A DNA stretch of 64,000 bases, taken from assembly GCA_019416455.1 (NCBI GenBank), contig DXXG01000007.1, forward strand, positions 434,001 through 498,000. The letters run 5' to 3'. This document shows positions 43,737 through 53,511 of this stretch, piece after piece. Within the stretch, counting starts at the first letter, position 1. The number at the start of each line of letters is the position of its first letter. Source of the stretch: Clostridiales bacterium. Its GTDB lineage: Bacteria; Bacillota; Clostridia; Oscillospirales; Acutalibacteraceae. Position numbers and translations under genes: made by a program. The notes beneath the pieces are model-generated. The model was not told where the DNA came from. It worked only from the letters and a program-made list of their open reading frames with translations, and did no database searches.

Positions 43737-43777
43737 AAACGCCAAAAACGTCGCTTGCTTGCAGGCGGCGTTTTTTT
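43737..43777 (+). terminator. Attenuator/terminator hairpin before the PrgI-like gene
   Basis: AAACGCC pairs with GGCGTTT across a loop and is followed by T7. It ends the toxin-antitoxin transcript, yet transfer genes resume 22 bases later. Confidence 0.75.
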
Positions 43778-43799
43778 GTACCCAAAAGGGGGTGCCTCA

Positions 43800-44165
43800 A
43801 TGGAGGAAAAAGAAATAAACAACATCTATGCCATCCCCGCGAACTATACCGACTCCGGTAAATTGCTGGGAGGCATGGTGGAACCAAGGAATGCAGTGGA
43901 AACCGCATTCCTTTTACTTTTGGTGGGAGCGCCAGAGCTGCTGTGGATTCCCATGTCCGGCACCATACGGGTGATAGTCATGACTGTCACGTTGCTGCCT
44001 CTGGCAGTGGTTTCCATTATGGGGGTGGACGGGGGCTCCTTATTTCAGTATCTGGGACACATCTTGAGGTTCTGGACTCATCGGCGCAAACTCCACTTTA
44101 GGAGGATAGGCAGTTATGGCAAAGAAAAACTCAAAGCCAAAAAGCCCCAAAAGGAAGAAGAGTAA
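43800..44165 (+). CDS. PrgI/VirB3-like conjugation membrane protein
   Basis: 121 residues; ATG 43800 follows GGGGGTG. Two membrane helices (about 38-80) are followed by a basic cytosolic tail rich in Lys and Arg. The N-terminal YAIPANYTDSGKLLGG is typical of PrgI-family proteins, which sit directly before VirB4 in Gram-positive conjugation operons. Its end overlaps the VirB4 start by 50 bases. Confidence 0.8.
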   Translation: MEEKEINNIYAIPANYTDSGKLLGGMVEPRNAVETAFLLLLVGAPELLWIPMSGTIRVIVMTVTLLPLAVVSIMGVDGGSLFQYLGHILRFWTHRRKLHFRRIGSYGKEKLKAKKPQKEEE

Positions 44166-46644
44166 AGGGGAATCGGCCCAGTCCTTCCTACCCATCCGCA
44201 CCATTTGCAATGGCATTGTGGAAACCACCGATGGACGCTATCTGAAGATCCTGGAAATTGAGCCCATAAACTTTGCGCTGCGCTCTTCGGAGGAACAATT
44301 CAATATCATCTCTAGTTTTGCCAGCTGGCTGAAGATCTCCCCCATCCGGTTGCAATGTAAGACCATTACCCGTCGTGCGGACTCCGAAAAGCATGTTGCC
44401 TTGGTGGAACAAGAACTATCACAGGAGGAAAATGACCAATGTCGAGCCTTGGGAGAGGACTATATACGGCTCATTCGGGACGTAGGCAGCCGGGAAGCCT
44501 TGACTCGCCGGTTTTTCCTCATCTTCCAATACGAAGCCCTGGCCCGAGATGACGGGGACTACGCAAAGATTTACGCTGCCCTCCAAGGGGCGGAACAAAC
44601 TGCTAGGGCCTACTTTCTCCAGTGTGGAAACGGAATTATCCAACCCAACGATCCGGACGAAGCCACAGCGGAGATACTTTATCAGATCTTCAACCGTCGC
44701 TCCTGCCAAACCGAGCCCTTTCAAACCCGTGTGGATCGGGTGGTACTGGATACCATGATATCCCAGGGCCTGACGCTGGGGATAGACCCAGTGCCGTCGA
44801 TCCCTGTGGTGGATTTTTTAGCCCCCCGTGGCATCGACCTGAATCACTATAATCATATCATTATGGACGGACGGTACTACTCCATCCTCTACATTCGAGG
44901 AAATGGATATCCCAGCCGGGTAAGAGCTGGGTGGATGTCTGCCCTTATTAACGCAGGCGAGGGGATCGACATTGACATCCACCTGCGGCGGGAGAACCGC
45001 AGCCGGGCAATCGACAAAGTTGCCCAGCGCATTCGCCTCAACCGCACTAAGCTGAAGGGGATGCAGGACACCAGCACCGACTATGAAGAGCTGGCAAACT
45101 CCATCCAGGCAGGATACTTCATCAAAAATGGCATTGCCAACTACAACGAGGATCTATTCTACTTGAACGTGTTTATCACCGTGTCTGCCCAAACCTATGA
45201 AGAACTCCTTTGGAGAAAACGCCAGATGACTGATATGCTCAAATCCATGGATATGATGGTCAGTGAGTGCAACTTTCAGCAGGAAGCAGCTTTTCGTTCC
45301 GTGATGCCCTTTCTGAGTATAGTTCCGGCACTGGAAAAAAAGTCAAGGCGAAATGTGCTCACAAGTGGAGCTGCCTCTGCCTATCCCTTTTGCAGTTTTG
45401 AAATGTCCGACGATAACGGTGTCCTGCTGGGGATCAATCGGAACAATAACTCTCTGTGCATTGTGGATCTGTTTAACAGCAAGGTCCACAAGAACGCCAA
45501 CCTGGTACTGCTGGGCACCTCTGGGGCTGGAAAGACCTTTACAATGCAGCTCTTGGCCCTGCGGATGCGGATGCGTGGTATTCAGAGTTTCATTGTGGCA
45601 CCCATCAAAGGCCACGAGTTTCGCCGAGCGTGCAACCATATCGGCGGGGAGTTTATCAAAATCGCTCCTGGCTCACCTCACTGTATCAATGTCATGGAGA
45701 TCCGCCATGTGACCTCTCCGGAGATGGAGCTCATCGATGAGATCGCCTATGGCGAGATGGATTCGCTGCTTGCCCGAAAGATCCAGCAGCTGATGACCTT
45801 TTTTGGACTGCTCATCCCGGACATGACCAACGAGGAGGAGCAGATGTTGGATGAGGCTCTGATCAAGACCTACCAGGACTTTGGGATCAACCATGATAAC
45901 GACTCTGTGTATTTGGACAAATCACAGTTTCCACCCAAAATGCGGAAAATGCCAGTGCTTGGGGACCTTCACAAGCATTTGCAGGAAAACCACATGACGC
46001 AGCGGCTGGCAGCTATTGTAAGCCGGTTTGTCACAGGGTCAGCCCAGTCCTTTAACCGGCAGACCAATGTGGATTTAAGCAACAAGTACATTGTGCTGGA
46101 CCTCAGCGAGCTGAAGGGTAAACTTCTCCCCGTTGGGATGTTTATTGCCCTGGATTATGTGTGGGATCAGATCAAGGCGGACCGCACTCAGCGGAAAGCA
46201 ATCTTTATTGATGAGATCTGGCAGCTGATAGGAGCCAGTTCCACGCGGATGGCGGCGGAATTCTGTTTGGAAATCTTTAAAGTCATCCGAGGATTTGGCG
46301 GAGCGGCAGTGGCCGCTACCCAGGACCTATCCGATTTCTTCGGTCTGGAGGACGGTAAGTACGGGCGGGCCATTATTAACAACTCTAAAAACAAGATTAT
46401 CCTGAACTTGGAGCCGGACGAGGCTCATACCGTACAGGAAACGCTCAAGCTCACCCGCTCAGAAGTGCGGGCTATTACTCAGTTTGAAAGGGGGGAGGCA
46501 CTCATTTGCTCGAATTCCAATAAGGTTCCAGTGGTGATCAAAGCGTCCCAAACAGAGTTGGAGATGATTACCACCGACCGAGCGGAACTGGAAGCAATCT
46601 TGAAGGAAAAGTTAAAAACGCACAAAAAGGAGGAAACGCAATAA
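44116..46644 (+). CDS. VirB4-family conjugation ATPase
   Basis: 842 residues, normal for TraE/VirB4 proteins of Gram-positive elements. The N-terminal half is the VirB4/CagE domain. Walker A is GTSGAGKT at residues 467-474 (Lys473), Walker B-like KAIFIDEIW appears near residue 695, and AATQDLSDFF follows as the sensor region. It powers assembly of the type IV secretion channel at the inner face of the membrane. The start overlaps the PrgI-like gene, so translation is coupled. Confidence 0.95.
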   Translation: MAKKNSKPKSPKRKKSKGESAQSFLPIRTICNGIVETTDGRYLKILEIEPINFALRSSEEQFNIISSFASWLKISPIRLQCKTITRRADSEKHVALVEQELSQEENDQCRALGEDYIRLIRDVGSREALTRRFFLIFQYEALARDDGDYAKIYAALQGAEQTARAYFLQCGNGIIQPNDPDEATAEILYQIFNRRSCQTEPFQTRVDRVVLDTMISQGLTLGIDPVPSIPVVDFLAPRGIDLNHYNHIIMDGRYYSILYIRGNGYPSRVRAGWMSALINAGEGIDIDIHLRRENRSRAIDKVAQRIRLNRTKLKGMQDTSTDYEELANSIQAGYFIKNGIANYNEDLFYLNVFITVSAQTYEELLWRKRQMTDMLKSMDMMVSECNFQQEAAFRSVMPFLSIVPALEKKSRRNVLTSGAASAYPFCSFEMSDDNGVLLGINRNNNSLCIVDLFNSKVHKNANLVLLGTSGAGKTFTMQLLALRMRMRGIQSFIVAPIKGHEFRRACNHIGGEFIKIAPGSPHCINVMEIRHVTSPEMELIDEIAYGEMDSLLARKIQQLMTFFGLLIPDMTNEEEQMLDEALIKTYQDFGINHDNDSVYLDKSQFPPKMRKMPVLGDLHKHLQENHMTQRLAAIVSRFVTGSAQSFNRQTNVDLSNKYIVLDLSELKGKLLPVGMFIALDYVWDQIKADRTQRKAIFIDEIWQLIGASSTRMAAEFCLEIFKVIRGFGGAAVAATQDLSDFFGLEDGKYGRAIINNSKNKIILNLEPDEAHTVQETLKLTRSEVRAITQFERGEALICSNSNKVPVVIKASQTELEMITTDRAELEAILKEKLKTHKKEETQ

Positions 46645-46733
46645 CAAAGAAAAAACGCGGAGAAAGGAGGTCGTTTTCCCTTCACATTGTTTATCAACAC
46701 GATGTGCAATTCCAAGAAAGGAAGAACGTGACA

Positions 46734-49700
46734 ATGAAAACAAAAAAGAGAATACTCTCCTTACTACTGGCAGTGGTGCTGACGATCAGCGCGCTGCCTT
46801 TTTCTGTTTCCGCAGATGAGATAGAGAGCATGATGGAAACGGACGGTCCGGTCCTCTATGCTCAGGACCCGTTCAATACGGTCAAGTCGGAAGTGGAGGG
46901 TGGCACCAGCTACATGACTAGTGTAGGCGTCACCCGAGAAAGCATTGTCCGGGAACTGGAAGCCCACGAGCATGACAGTTACTACCTGGGCACCAAGTAT
47001 GTGGGAGGCGATGCCCAGTCGCCAAACGGGGATACCTCCTACAACAGCGGCACCGTGGGGATGAACTGCGGCGGCTTTGTTTCTTATGTTTTGAGAAAAG
47101 CCGGCCTGGACGCGGATCTGGTCATGGAGATTATGCACCGCACTCCCGTCAGCCAGTTCGGCTCCGGACTGCCCTATGACTGGCTGGCGGGCGCGTCCAA
47201 CTACAAAAACCTCATTGAGAACGGTCAGATTTCCGCATACGCTTTCCGCACCAAGCAGGAGCTTCTCTCCAGCGGCCTGGCCGAAAAAGGCGACATCATC
47301 CTCATGTGGTGGAGCGACAATCCCGGCGCGGATGGAGCGGACAACCACATTGGTTTCTTCTGGGGCGAGGCGTCGGATGACGATGTCATGTGGCACAGCG
47401 GCACCGAACCCAGCTCGGGCAACCAGATTTCCGCCATTACACCCAAGACACCGGGCAGCTTCTATATCCTCATCAAGACCGAGCCCCTGCAGCCCAAAGA
47501 GTATGAGGTAACGTTGACTAAGACTTCCGCGGATGTGAGCATCACCCAGGGCAACTCAGCATACAGCCTGGCAGGAGCCACCTACAATGTGTACAAAGGC
47601 ACTTCTGGTACAGGTTCTGTGGTGGCGACCTTCACCACGGACGAAGCTGGCCACGCTACGTTGTCCACTCCGCTGGAGGATGGCACCTATTCCGTCAAGG
47701 AAGTGACCCCGCCCAAGGGGTACAAGCTGGACACCAAGTTATACACCTTCACCATTGACGGAAGTGACACTTCTCTGTCGGTGGAGGACGAGCCTGGGAC
47801 CCTGACCTTGAAACTCAAGAAAAAGGACTCCCAGACGGGCAGCACTCCCCAAGGCAACGCCAGCCTGGCGGGAGCTGTCTACCAGATCAGTTACCAGAAG
47901 GGCGGTCAGACCGTCACAGAGGAACTGACTTCAGACGCCTCCGGCAATCTTGGCACTCTGGAGGGCCTGCCCCTGGGGACGGTGACGGTCAAGGAACTCA
48001 CCGCCCCGGAAGGTTACCGGCTGGACACCCAGGTTCACACTTACACCGTGGACGGCAGCCAGCTCACCGGCGATGTGTACGAGCTGGAGGTCACGGACCT
48101 GGCGGAGGAAGTCCAGCGAGGCGGCCTGACCATTCAGAAGAAGGACAGTCAAACCGGCGCCACACCCCAGGGCGACGCAAGTCTGGCGGGGATCTCCTTT
48201 GAGATTGTCAACCAGAGCAAGAACCCTGTGGTAGTGAACGGTTCCACTGCCGCCCCCGGACAGGTGGCCATGACCATTACCACCAACTCCAACGGAGTGG
48301 CTACCACCGGCGAGAGTGTTCTCCCCTACGGCGACTATACCGTGCGGGAGGTTTCCACCAATGAAAGTATGCTAAAAACCTTCACAGAGGAGATTTCCGT
48401 CACCATCTCTGAGGATGGCCAGCTTCTCACCTATGAGGCTGAAAATGATGTAGTCCGGGGCGGCATTGACCTGGAAAAGCAGGACAGCCAGATGGGGACT
48501 ACTCCCCAGGGCAACTCCTCCTTTGCCAACATTGACTTTGAGATCGTCAACCGGTCTGCCAACCCCGTGGTGGTGGACGGCACCACCTACGCCGTGGGCG
48601 ATGTGGTCATGACCATCACCACGGACGAAAATGGCCATGCCAGCACCGGAAGCAACGTGCTTCCTTATGGCACTTACGAGGTGCGGGAATCCGCTACCAA
48701 CGAAAGTATGCTGTTGACCTGGACAGGCGAAACCGTTCAAGTGCGGCAGAATGGCCACTCTGTTGCCATTACTGCTGTGAACGATGTGGAACGGGGCGGC
48801 CTGAGCGTGGAAAAGCAGGATACCATCACCGGTTCCACGCCGCAAGGTGACGCCAACTTCGAGGGGATCACCTTTGAGATCATCAACAACAGCCGGAACC
48901 CGGTGGTTGTTGATGGCCAGAAATATCAGCCCGGCGAGGTTGTAAATACTCTCGTGACCGACAGCGAGGGCAAAGCCAGCACTGCCGATGACCTGCTGCC
49001 CTACGGCGAGTACATCCTGCATGAATCCGCCACCAACGAATCCATGTTGCTCACTGCCCCGGACCAGACGGTCTTGGTGGAGGATGACGGCATCATCTAT
49101 GAGTTTGTTATGGCGGACGAAGTAATGCGAGGTGGTGTTCTCATTGAAAAGCGTGATCTGGAGTCCGGCCTGCTCACACCCTTGGGCGGGGCTTCCTTGG
49201 ACGGCACCCTTTTTGAGATCACCAATAAATCCATCAACGCTGTGTACGTGGGCGGCGCTCTCTACCAGCCCGGCGAGGTGTGCGCCACCATTGAGGTGGT
49301 GGACGGCATCGCCCAGACGGATGCCCGCGCTCTGCCCTACGGAACCTACCAGATGGTGGAGAGCAAACCCGGCGAAGGGTACCTTCACACCGACCAGATC
49401 GTCCGGTCGTTCCAGATCCGCAAGGATGGAGAGATCATCGAGTACCGGGACGGCGATGCTGCCTACAACCAGGTGGTAAGAGGTGATTTGCAGTTTGTGA
49501 AGGTTGGTGAGGGCGGCGATTCCAATATGCACCGGTTCGCCAATGTGGCCTTCAAGCTCACCAGCCAGACCACGGGAGAAACTCACATTGTGGTAACTGA
49601 TGAAAACGGTGAGGTGCGTACCACCACCGAGTGGAACCCCCACTCCCAAAACACCAACGGTAATGATGATGTGGAGAACGAAAGTGCTTGGGATGATCAC

Positions 49701-51968
49701 GCTGGCACTTGGTTTGGCTTGACCACCGAGGACTGGATGGTGGATGTGCAGGACGAGCTGTGCGCCCTGCCCTATGACCAATACACCCTGGAAGAACTTC
49801 CCTGTGAGGGGAACCAGGGCTATGAGCTGGTGAAAGTTCCTAACATCACTATCAGCCGAAACAACACTACCATCTACCTGGGCACCATCGATGACCAGTT
49901 TGAAGGGGTACCGGAGATCGGAACCACGGCTACGGTCAACGGAGAGCATACTGCGGAACCCGCAGAAGAAGTCACCATCGTGGACACCGTGACCTACAAG
50001 AACCTGAAGGTGGGCCAAACCCACAAACTGAGCGGTGTTCTTATGGACAAGGCAACCGGGGAACCGCTACTGGTGGGTGAGCAGCAGGTCACAGCTGAAC
50101 TGGAATTCACCCCCGATTCACCCGATGGCACCGTGGAACTGACCTACACCTTTGACGCGTCTGCGTTGGCTGGTACCTCTGTGGTTGTTTTTGAGGACCT
50201 CTATCAAGGCGAGAATGTGATTGCTTCCCACACCGATTTGGAAGATGAAAGCCAGACCGTAACCTTCGGGCAGCCTTCTATCGGCACCATGGCCACCATT
50301 GACGGTGAAAAGACTGCCCAGCCGGCAGACCAGATCACCATTACTGACACAGTGGAATATTCCGGCTTAACCATTGGCCAGGAGTATAAGCTGGTTGGCG
50401 TACTCATGGATAGATCTACCGGTGAACCCCTGCTGGTTCGAGAGGCACAGTTGACATCTGAGGCCACCTTCACTCCCGCCGAAACCAATGGAATCATTGA
50501 CATGCTCTTTACCTTCGATGCTACCGGGCTGGAAGGAAAGAAACTTGTGGTCTTTGAAAAGCTCTTCCAGGGAGAAACTGAGATCGCTGGCCATGAGGAC
50601 TTGGAAGATGAAGGCCAAACGGTCGCTTTTGTTGAAAGTCCGAAGATTGGCACCACCGCCACCGTAGATGGCCAGCACACCGCCGATCCCACCGGGGAGA
50701 TCACCATTGTGGACGTGGTGGAGTACACCGGACTTAACCCCGGCCAGACCTACACTGTTTCCGGTATTCTTATGGACAAAGGAACGGGCGAAGCCCTCCT
50801 GGTGGACGGCGTGGAGATCACAGCCGAAACAGAATTCATGGCAGAGGAAAGCAGTGGCACTATAGAACTGACCTACACGGTGGACGCCAGTACCTTGGCA
50901 GGCACCACCATCGTGGTATTTGAAACCCTCTATTCCGATGGGGTTGAAATTGCGACCCATGCTGACATCAACGATGAGGCTCAGACCATTACGATCCATC
51001 CCAAAGGCGGTCTGCTGATCCAAAAGACTTCTGAAGACGGCGTGCTGGAGGCCTTCACTTTCCTGGTGGAGGGCGAGAGCTATTCGGAAACCTTCACTAC
51101 GGATGGAGCCGGAAAGATCTACATTCAGGACCTGGCTCCTGGCGAGTACACCGTGACAGAGCAGGAGAGCGATCTCACTGCCAGGTACGAGATCCCCGGC
51201 GGACAGACGGTCACTGTCACCGCTGACCAGGCGGCAACTGTAGATTTCTACAACCAGCTGCTCCGGGGCAAGATCACCGGCCACAAGACCGGCGCTGAGG
51301 AACTTCCCTTGGAGGGTGTCACCTTCGGGCTGTTCTCTGCTGAGACCACCGACTTTACTGCCGAAAACGCCCTTGCCACCACTGAAACGGACGCCAATGG
51401 AGAGTTCAACTTTGAGGTTCCCTACGGTTCCTATCAGGTGATGGAGCTCACAGCATTGCCAGGGTATCTCATCATGGAGGCACCTTTGCCTGTGGAGGTC
51501 AATGTCCCTGAGGTGAAGTTAGACTCCATTGCCAACCGTCAGACCGTGATCCAAATCTCAAAAGTGGATGCTGAGACAGGTGAGGAACTGCCTGGGGCCA
51601 CTCTGGAGCTGTACAGTCCGGATGGCACACTTCTGGATACCTGGGTTACTACCGACACACCTCATGTTGTCACTGGTTTACCGGTGGGCAATGGGTATGT
51701 GCTGAAGGAAATCGAGGCGCCGGAAGGATATGAGTTGGCCGAAGATATTACTTTTGCAGTGGAGGAAACCGCCGAGATCCAGTTCATTGGTATGGTGGAT
51801 GAACGAACTCCTGAAGAACCGGATACACCGGATGAGCCGGACGAACCCACCCCTGAGATTCCCCAGACAGGTGGGAGTCGAGCAGCCCTTTGGGTGGCAG
51901 GGCTTCTTGTGCTGGCCCTGGCCGGTTTGAGTGTGGTAATCATTCTGATGAAGTGGAACAAAAAGTAA
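46734..51968 (+). CDS. Giant LPXTG surface protein: NlpC-like, SpaA/Cna-B and VaFE domains
   Basis: 1,744 residues; ATG 46734 follows AAGGAAG. In order: a signal peptide (about 1-28); an NlpC/CHAP-like domain with Cys112 in MNCGGFV and His205 in DNHIGFF; two SpaA/Cna-B domains; four tandem units of about 111 residues, each starting RGG-x-x-x-x-K-x-D (bases about 48,115-49,480); three VaFE/thioester-type repeats of about 122 residues, starting at the GT-x-ATV-x-G segments near 49,920, 50,282 and 50,650; three more SpaA domains; a Pro/Glu/Asp stalk; and the sorting signal IPQTG at 1709-1713 with a membrane helix and KWNKK tail. A sortase B follows directly. The role is probably cell-to-cell contact during mating or host adhesion. 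Confidence 0.92.
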   Translation: MKTKKRILSLLLAVVLTISALPFSVSADEIESMMETDGPVLYAQDPFNTVKSEVEGGTSYMTSVGVTRESIVRELEAHEHDSYYLGTKYVGGDAQSPNGDTSYNSGTVGMNCGGFVSYVLRKAGLDADLVMEIMHRTPVSQFGSGLPYDWLAGASNYKNLIENGQISAYAFRTKQELLSSGLAEKGDIILMWWSDNPGADGADNHIGFFWGEASDDDVMWHSGTEPSSGNQISAITPKTPGSFYILIKTEPLQPKEYEVTLTKTSADVSITQGNSAYSLAGATYNVYKGTSGTGSVVATFTTDEAGHATLSTPLEDGTYSVKEVTPPKGYKLDTKLYTFTIDGSDTSLSVEDEPGTLTLKLKKKDSQTGSTPQGNASLAGAVYQISYQKGGQTVTEELTSDASGNLGTLEGLPLGTVTVKELTAPEGYRLDTQVHTYTVDGSQLTGDVYELEVTDLAEEVQRGGLTIQKKDSQTGATPQGDASLAGISFEIVNQSKNPVVVNGSTAAPGQVAMTITTNSNGVATTGESVLPYGDYTVREVSTNESMLKTFTEEISVTISEDGQLLTYEAENDVVRGGIDLEKQDSQMGTTPQGNSSFANIDFEIVNRSANPVVVDGTTYAVGDVVMTITTDENGHASTGSNVLPYGTYEVRESATNESMLLTWTGETVQVRQNGHSVAITAVNDVERGGLSVEKQDTITGSTPQGDANFEGITFEIINNSRNPVVVDGQKYQPGEVVNTLVTDSEGKASTADDLLPYGEYILHESATNESMLLTAPDQTVLVEDDGIIYEFVMADEVMRGGVLIEKRDLESGLLTPLGGASLDGTLFEITNKSINAVYVGGALYQPGEVCATIEVVDGIAQTDARALPYGTYQMVESKPGEGYLHTDQIVRSFQIRKDGEIIEYRDGDAAYNQVVRGDLQFVKVGEGGDSNMHRFANVAFKLTSQTTGETHIVVTDENGEVRTTTEWNPHSQNTNGNDDVENESAWDDHAGTWFGLTTEDWMVDVQDELCALPYDQYTLEELPCEGNQGYELVKVPNITISRNNTTIYLGTIDDQFEGVPEIGTTATVNGEHTAEPAEEVTIVDTVTYKNLKVGQTHKLSGVLMDKATGEPLLVGEQQVTAELEFTPDSPDGTVELTYTFDASALAGTSVVVFEDLYQGENVIASHTDLEDESQTVTFGQPSIGTMATIDGEKTAQPADQITITDTVEYSGLTIGQEYKLVGVLMDRSTGEPLLVREAQLTSEATFTPAETNGIIDMLFTFDATGLEGKKLVVFEKLFQGETEIAGHEDLEDEGQTVAFVESPKIGTTATVDGQHTADPTGEITIVDVVEYTGLNPGQTYTVSGILMDKGTGEALLVDGVEITAETEFMAEESSGTIELTYTVDASTLAGTTIVVFETLYSDGVEIATHADINDEAQTITIHPKGGLLIQKTSEDGVLEAFTFLVEGESYSETFTTDGAGKIYIQDLAPGEYTVTEQESDLTARYEIPGGQTVTVTADQAATVDFYNQLLRGKITGHKTGAEELPLEGVTFGLFSAETTDFTAENALATTETDANGEFNFEVPYGSYQVMELTALPGYLIMEAPLPVEVNVPEVKLDSIANRQTVIQISKVDAETGEELPGATLELYSPDGTLLDTWVTTDTPHVVTGLPVGNGYVLKEIEAPEGYELAEDITFAVEETAEIQFIGMVDERTPEEPDTPDEPDEPTPEIPQTGGSRAALWVAGLLVLALAGLSVVIILMKWNKK

Positions 51969-51983
51969 AAGAGAAAGAGTGGA

Positions 51984-52001
51984 GGGCCGCATTTGCGGCC
52001 C
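51984..52001 (+). terminator. Hairpin between surface protein and sortase
   Basis: GGGCCGC pairs with GCGGCCC around a 4-base loop. The T-tract after it is interrupted (ATCCATTTTATTT), so it is either a weak terminator or an expression-tuning hairpin; the sortase start at 52021 lies 20 bases later. Confidence 0.4.
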
Positions 52002-52020
52002 ATCCATTTTATTTGTGACT

Positions 52021-52827
52021 ATGAAAAAAGAAATCTTAGTTGCGCTCAGCGTGCTGTTAGTTGTGGTTATTGTTGGATGTGGTTTATGGATAGGGTACTA
52101 CGTCATAGACTCGTATCACCAAAAAGAAACTTATAAAACGCTGGCGGAGAAATTTGTTATAAACGAATCCACCCCCTCAATAACTGTTGTGGAGGGCGAA
52201 TCGTCTTCGGTGGAAGAACCTCCGACAGATGAGAACACGGAGGAAGACGGGTTGAGTACGCCTCCCCGTCATGACTTGGCAGCCCTGCGGGAAGAGAACC
52301 CTGACTGTGTCGGATGGATATCCATCCCGGACACCACAGTGGATTATCCCGTGGTGTGGACTCCCAGTGAACCAGAGCATTACCTGCGCCGTGATTTTTA
52401 CGGCACTTACGCCAGCGGCGGAACACCTTTCTTAGATGGGCGAAACGCTGCTCAAGCATCCGGACAGAATCTTATAATATACGGACACAACATTCTGGAC
52501 GGATCTATGTTCAAGCCCATCCTTCAATACTTGATGCCTAACTTCCAGGTAACCCATACGAATATCTACCTGGAACTAAATGGTGCTCAATACCGCTATG
52601 AGGTTGTAGCAACATTGGAAACTGACATCTCTTCCCCTATATACACCTACACAGACTTGGAAGACCAAACTGAAATGGAGGAATTTTGCTCCCTCTTATT
52701 GGAGGAAACTGGCCAAGATCCTGTTTCCCAAGCAGAGGGGTATTTGACCCTCTCAACCTGCAATGACCAAGGCGGAAACAGCCGAGTGCTGATAATCGCC
52801 GCCCTCACAGAGGATGTGAACCGATGA
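52021..52827 (+). CDS. srtB: Class B sortase
   Basis: 268 residues. One N-terminal membrane helix (about 5-28), an acidic linker, then the sortase barrel. The catalytic triad is visible: His156 in IIYGHN, Cys247 in LTLSTC and Arg255 in NSRVLII. Sequence and Cys-Arg spacing fit class B. ATG 52021 has no clear ribosome site, so translation may depend on coupling or on the hairpin just upstream. It very likely anchors the preceding IPQTG protein to the cell wall. Confidence 0.9.
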   Translation: MKKEILVALSVLLVVVIVGCGLWIGYYVIDSYHQKETYKTLAEKFVINESTPSITVVEGESSSVEEPPTDENTEEDGLSTPPRHDLAALREENPDCVGWISIPDTTVDYPVVWTPSEPEHYLRRDFYGTYASGGTPFLDGRNAAQASGQNLIIYGHNILDGSMFKPILQYLMPNFQVTHTNIYLELNGAQYRYEVVATLETDISSPIYTYTDLEDQTEMEEFCSLLLEETGQDPVSQAEGYLTLSTCNDQGGNSRVLIIAALTEDVNR

Positions 52828-52971
52828 GTCAATATCTGAAAACGCAGTGCAAAAGCTATGCGTTTTTGAACCTTTGCACGCATTTATCAACAAATCAGAT
52901 CCTGGACACTGGCTAATACGTTTTTCGGGAGAAAAACGCAATTGGAAAGAAAAACGCAAAGGAGTGACGCC

Positions 52972-53511
52972 ATGCTATTGACAGATGAACAGTATGTGAT
53001 CAAGTGGCTTTCCCAGTACGGTCCCCTTCCCAAGACCCAGGTAGTGCGGTTGTTGCGGGACAAGTCCCCAGCTACGGCGGAGAGAATACTTCTCCGCATG
53101 AAACGGGATCATCGTATCGCTGATGTGGGAGACGGGTATTACCTCGGGTTAGATCCTTACTGTACCCCGGACCAACGGATCATTCTGGCTGTTTGGGTAC
53201 TCCTGCAATTCATAGACCGTGTGGAGCCCCTGGCCCATTACCCAGCAACCTACCCTAGCCAGTTGTTTTTCCTGAAAGAAAACACTGGCTACGAGATCGT
53301 GGTGCTCTACGAGGGGGAGCAGCATCTTGCAAAGCTTCTCCATCCACAGGAGGATTTAAAATACATCTTTGTGGTTCCCAACCTTCAGATGGCTAGCCAG
53401 ATAGTCCTTCCACAGGCACCCTACCTCTTCTCCACGGTGGAATTTCAAGGGAGCGATGAACCTCAAGTTCACTTTTTTACGGATGAGGTGAGAGACAATG
53501 CTTCCGCCTAG
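52972..53511 (+). CDS. Uncharacterised ICE protein with N-terminal wHTH
   Basis: 179 residues; ATG 52972 follows AAAGGAG. The first about 70 residues (QYVIKWLSQYGPLPKTQVVRLL ... RMKRDHRIADVGDGYYL) look like a winged helix-turn-helix. The rest has a PD-(D/E)xK-like or sensor-like alternating pattern without clear catalytic residues. Similar proteins recur before VirD4 in gut Firmicutes ICEs under a DUF label (possibly DUF5697). The 3' end overlaps the next gene by 14 bases. Confidence 0.65.
   Translation: MLLTDEQYVIKWLSQYGPLPKTQVVRLLRDKSPATAERILLRMKRDHRIADVGDGYYLGLDPYCTPDQRIILAVWVLLQFIDRVEPLAHYPATYPSQLFFLKENTGYEIVVLYEGEQHLAKLLHPQEDLKYIFVVPNLQMASQIVLPQAPYLFSTVEFQGSDEPQVHFFTDEVRDNASA

Noticed and set aside
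48372..50024. A 550-codon minus-strand open frame inside the surface-protein gene
   Set aside because: It mirrors the repeat units of the coding strand and has no recognisable domain.
48115..50960. A CRISPR or satellite array
   Set aside because: The periodicity (about 334 and 365 bases) follows protein domains in frame and the repeats are diverged at DNA level.
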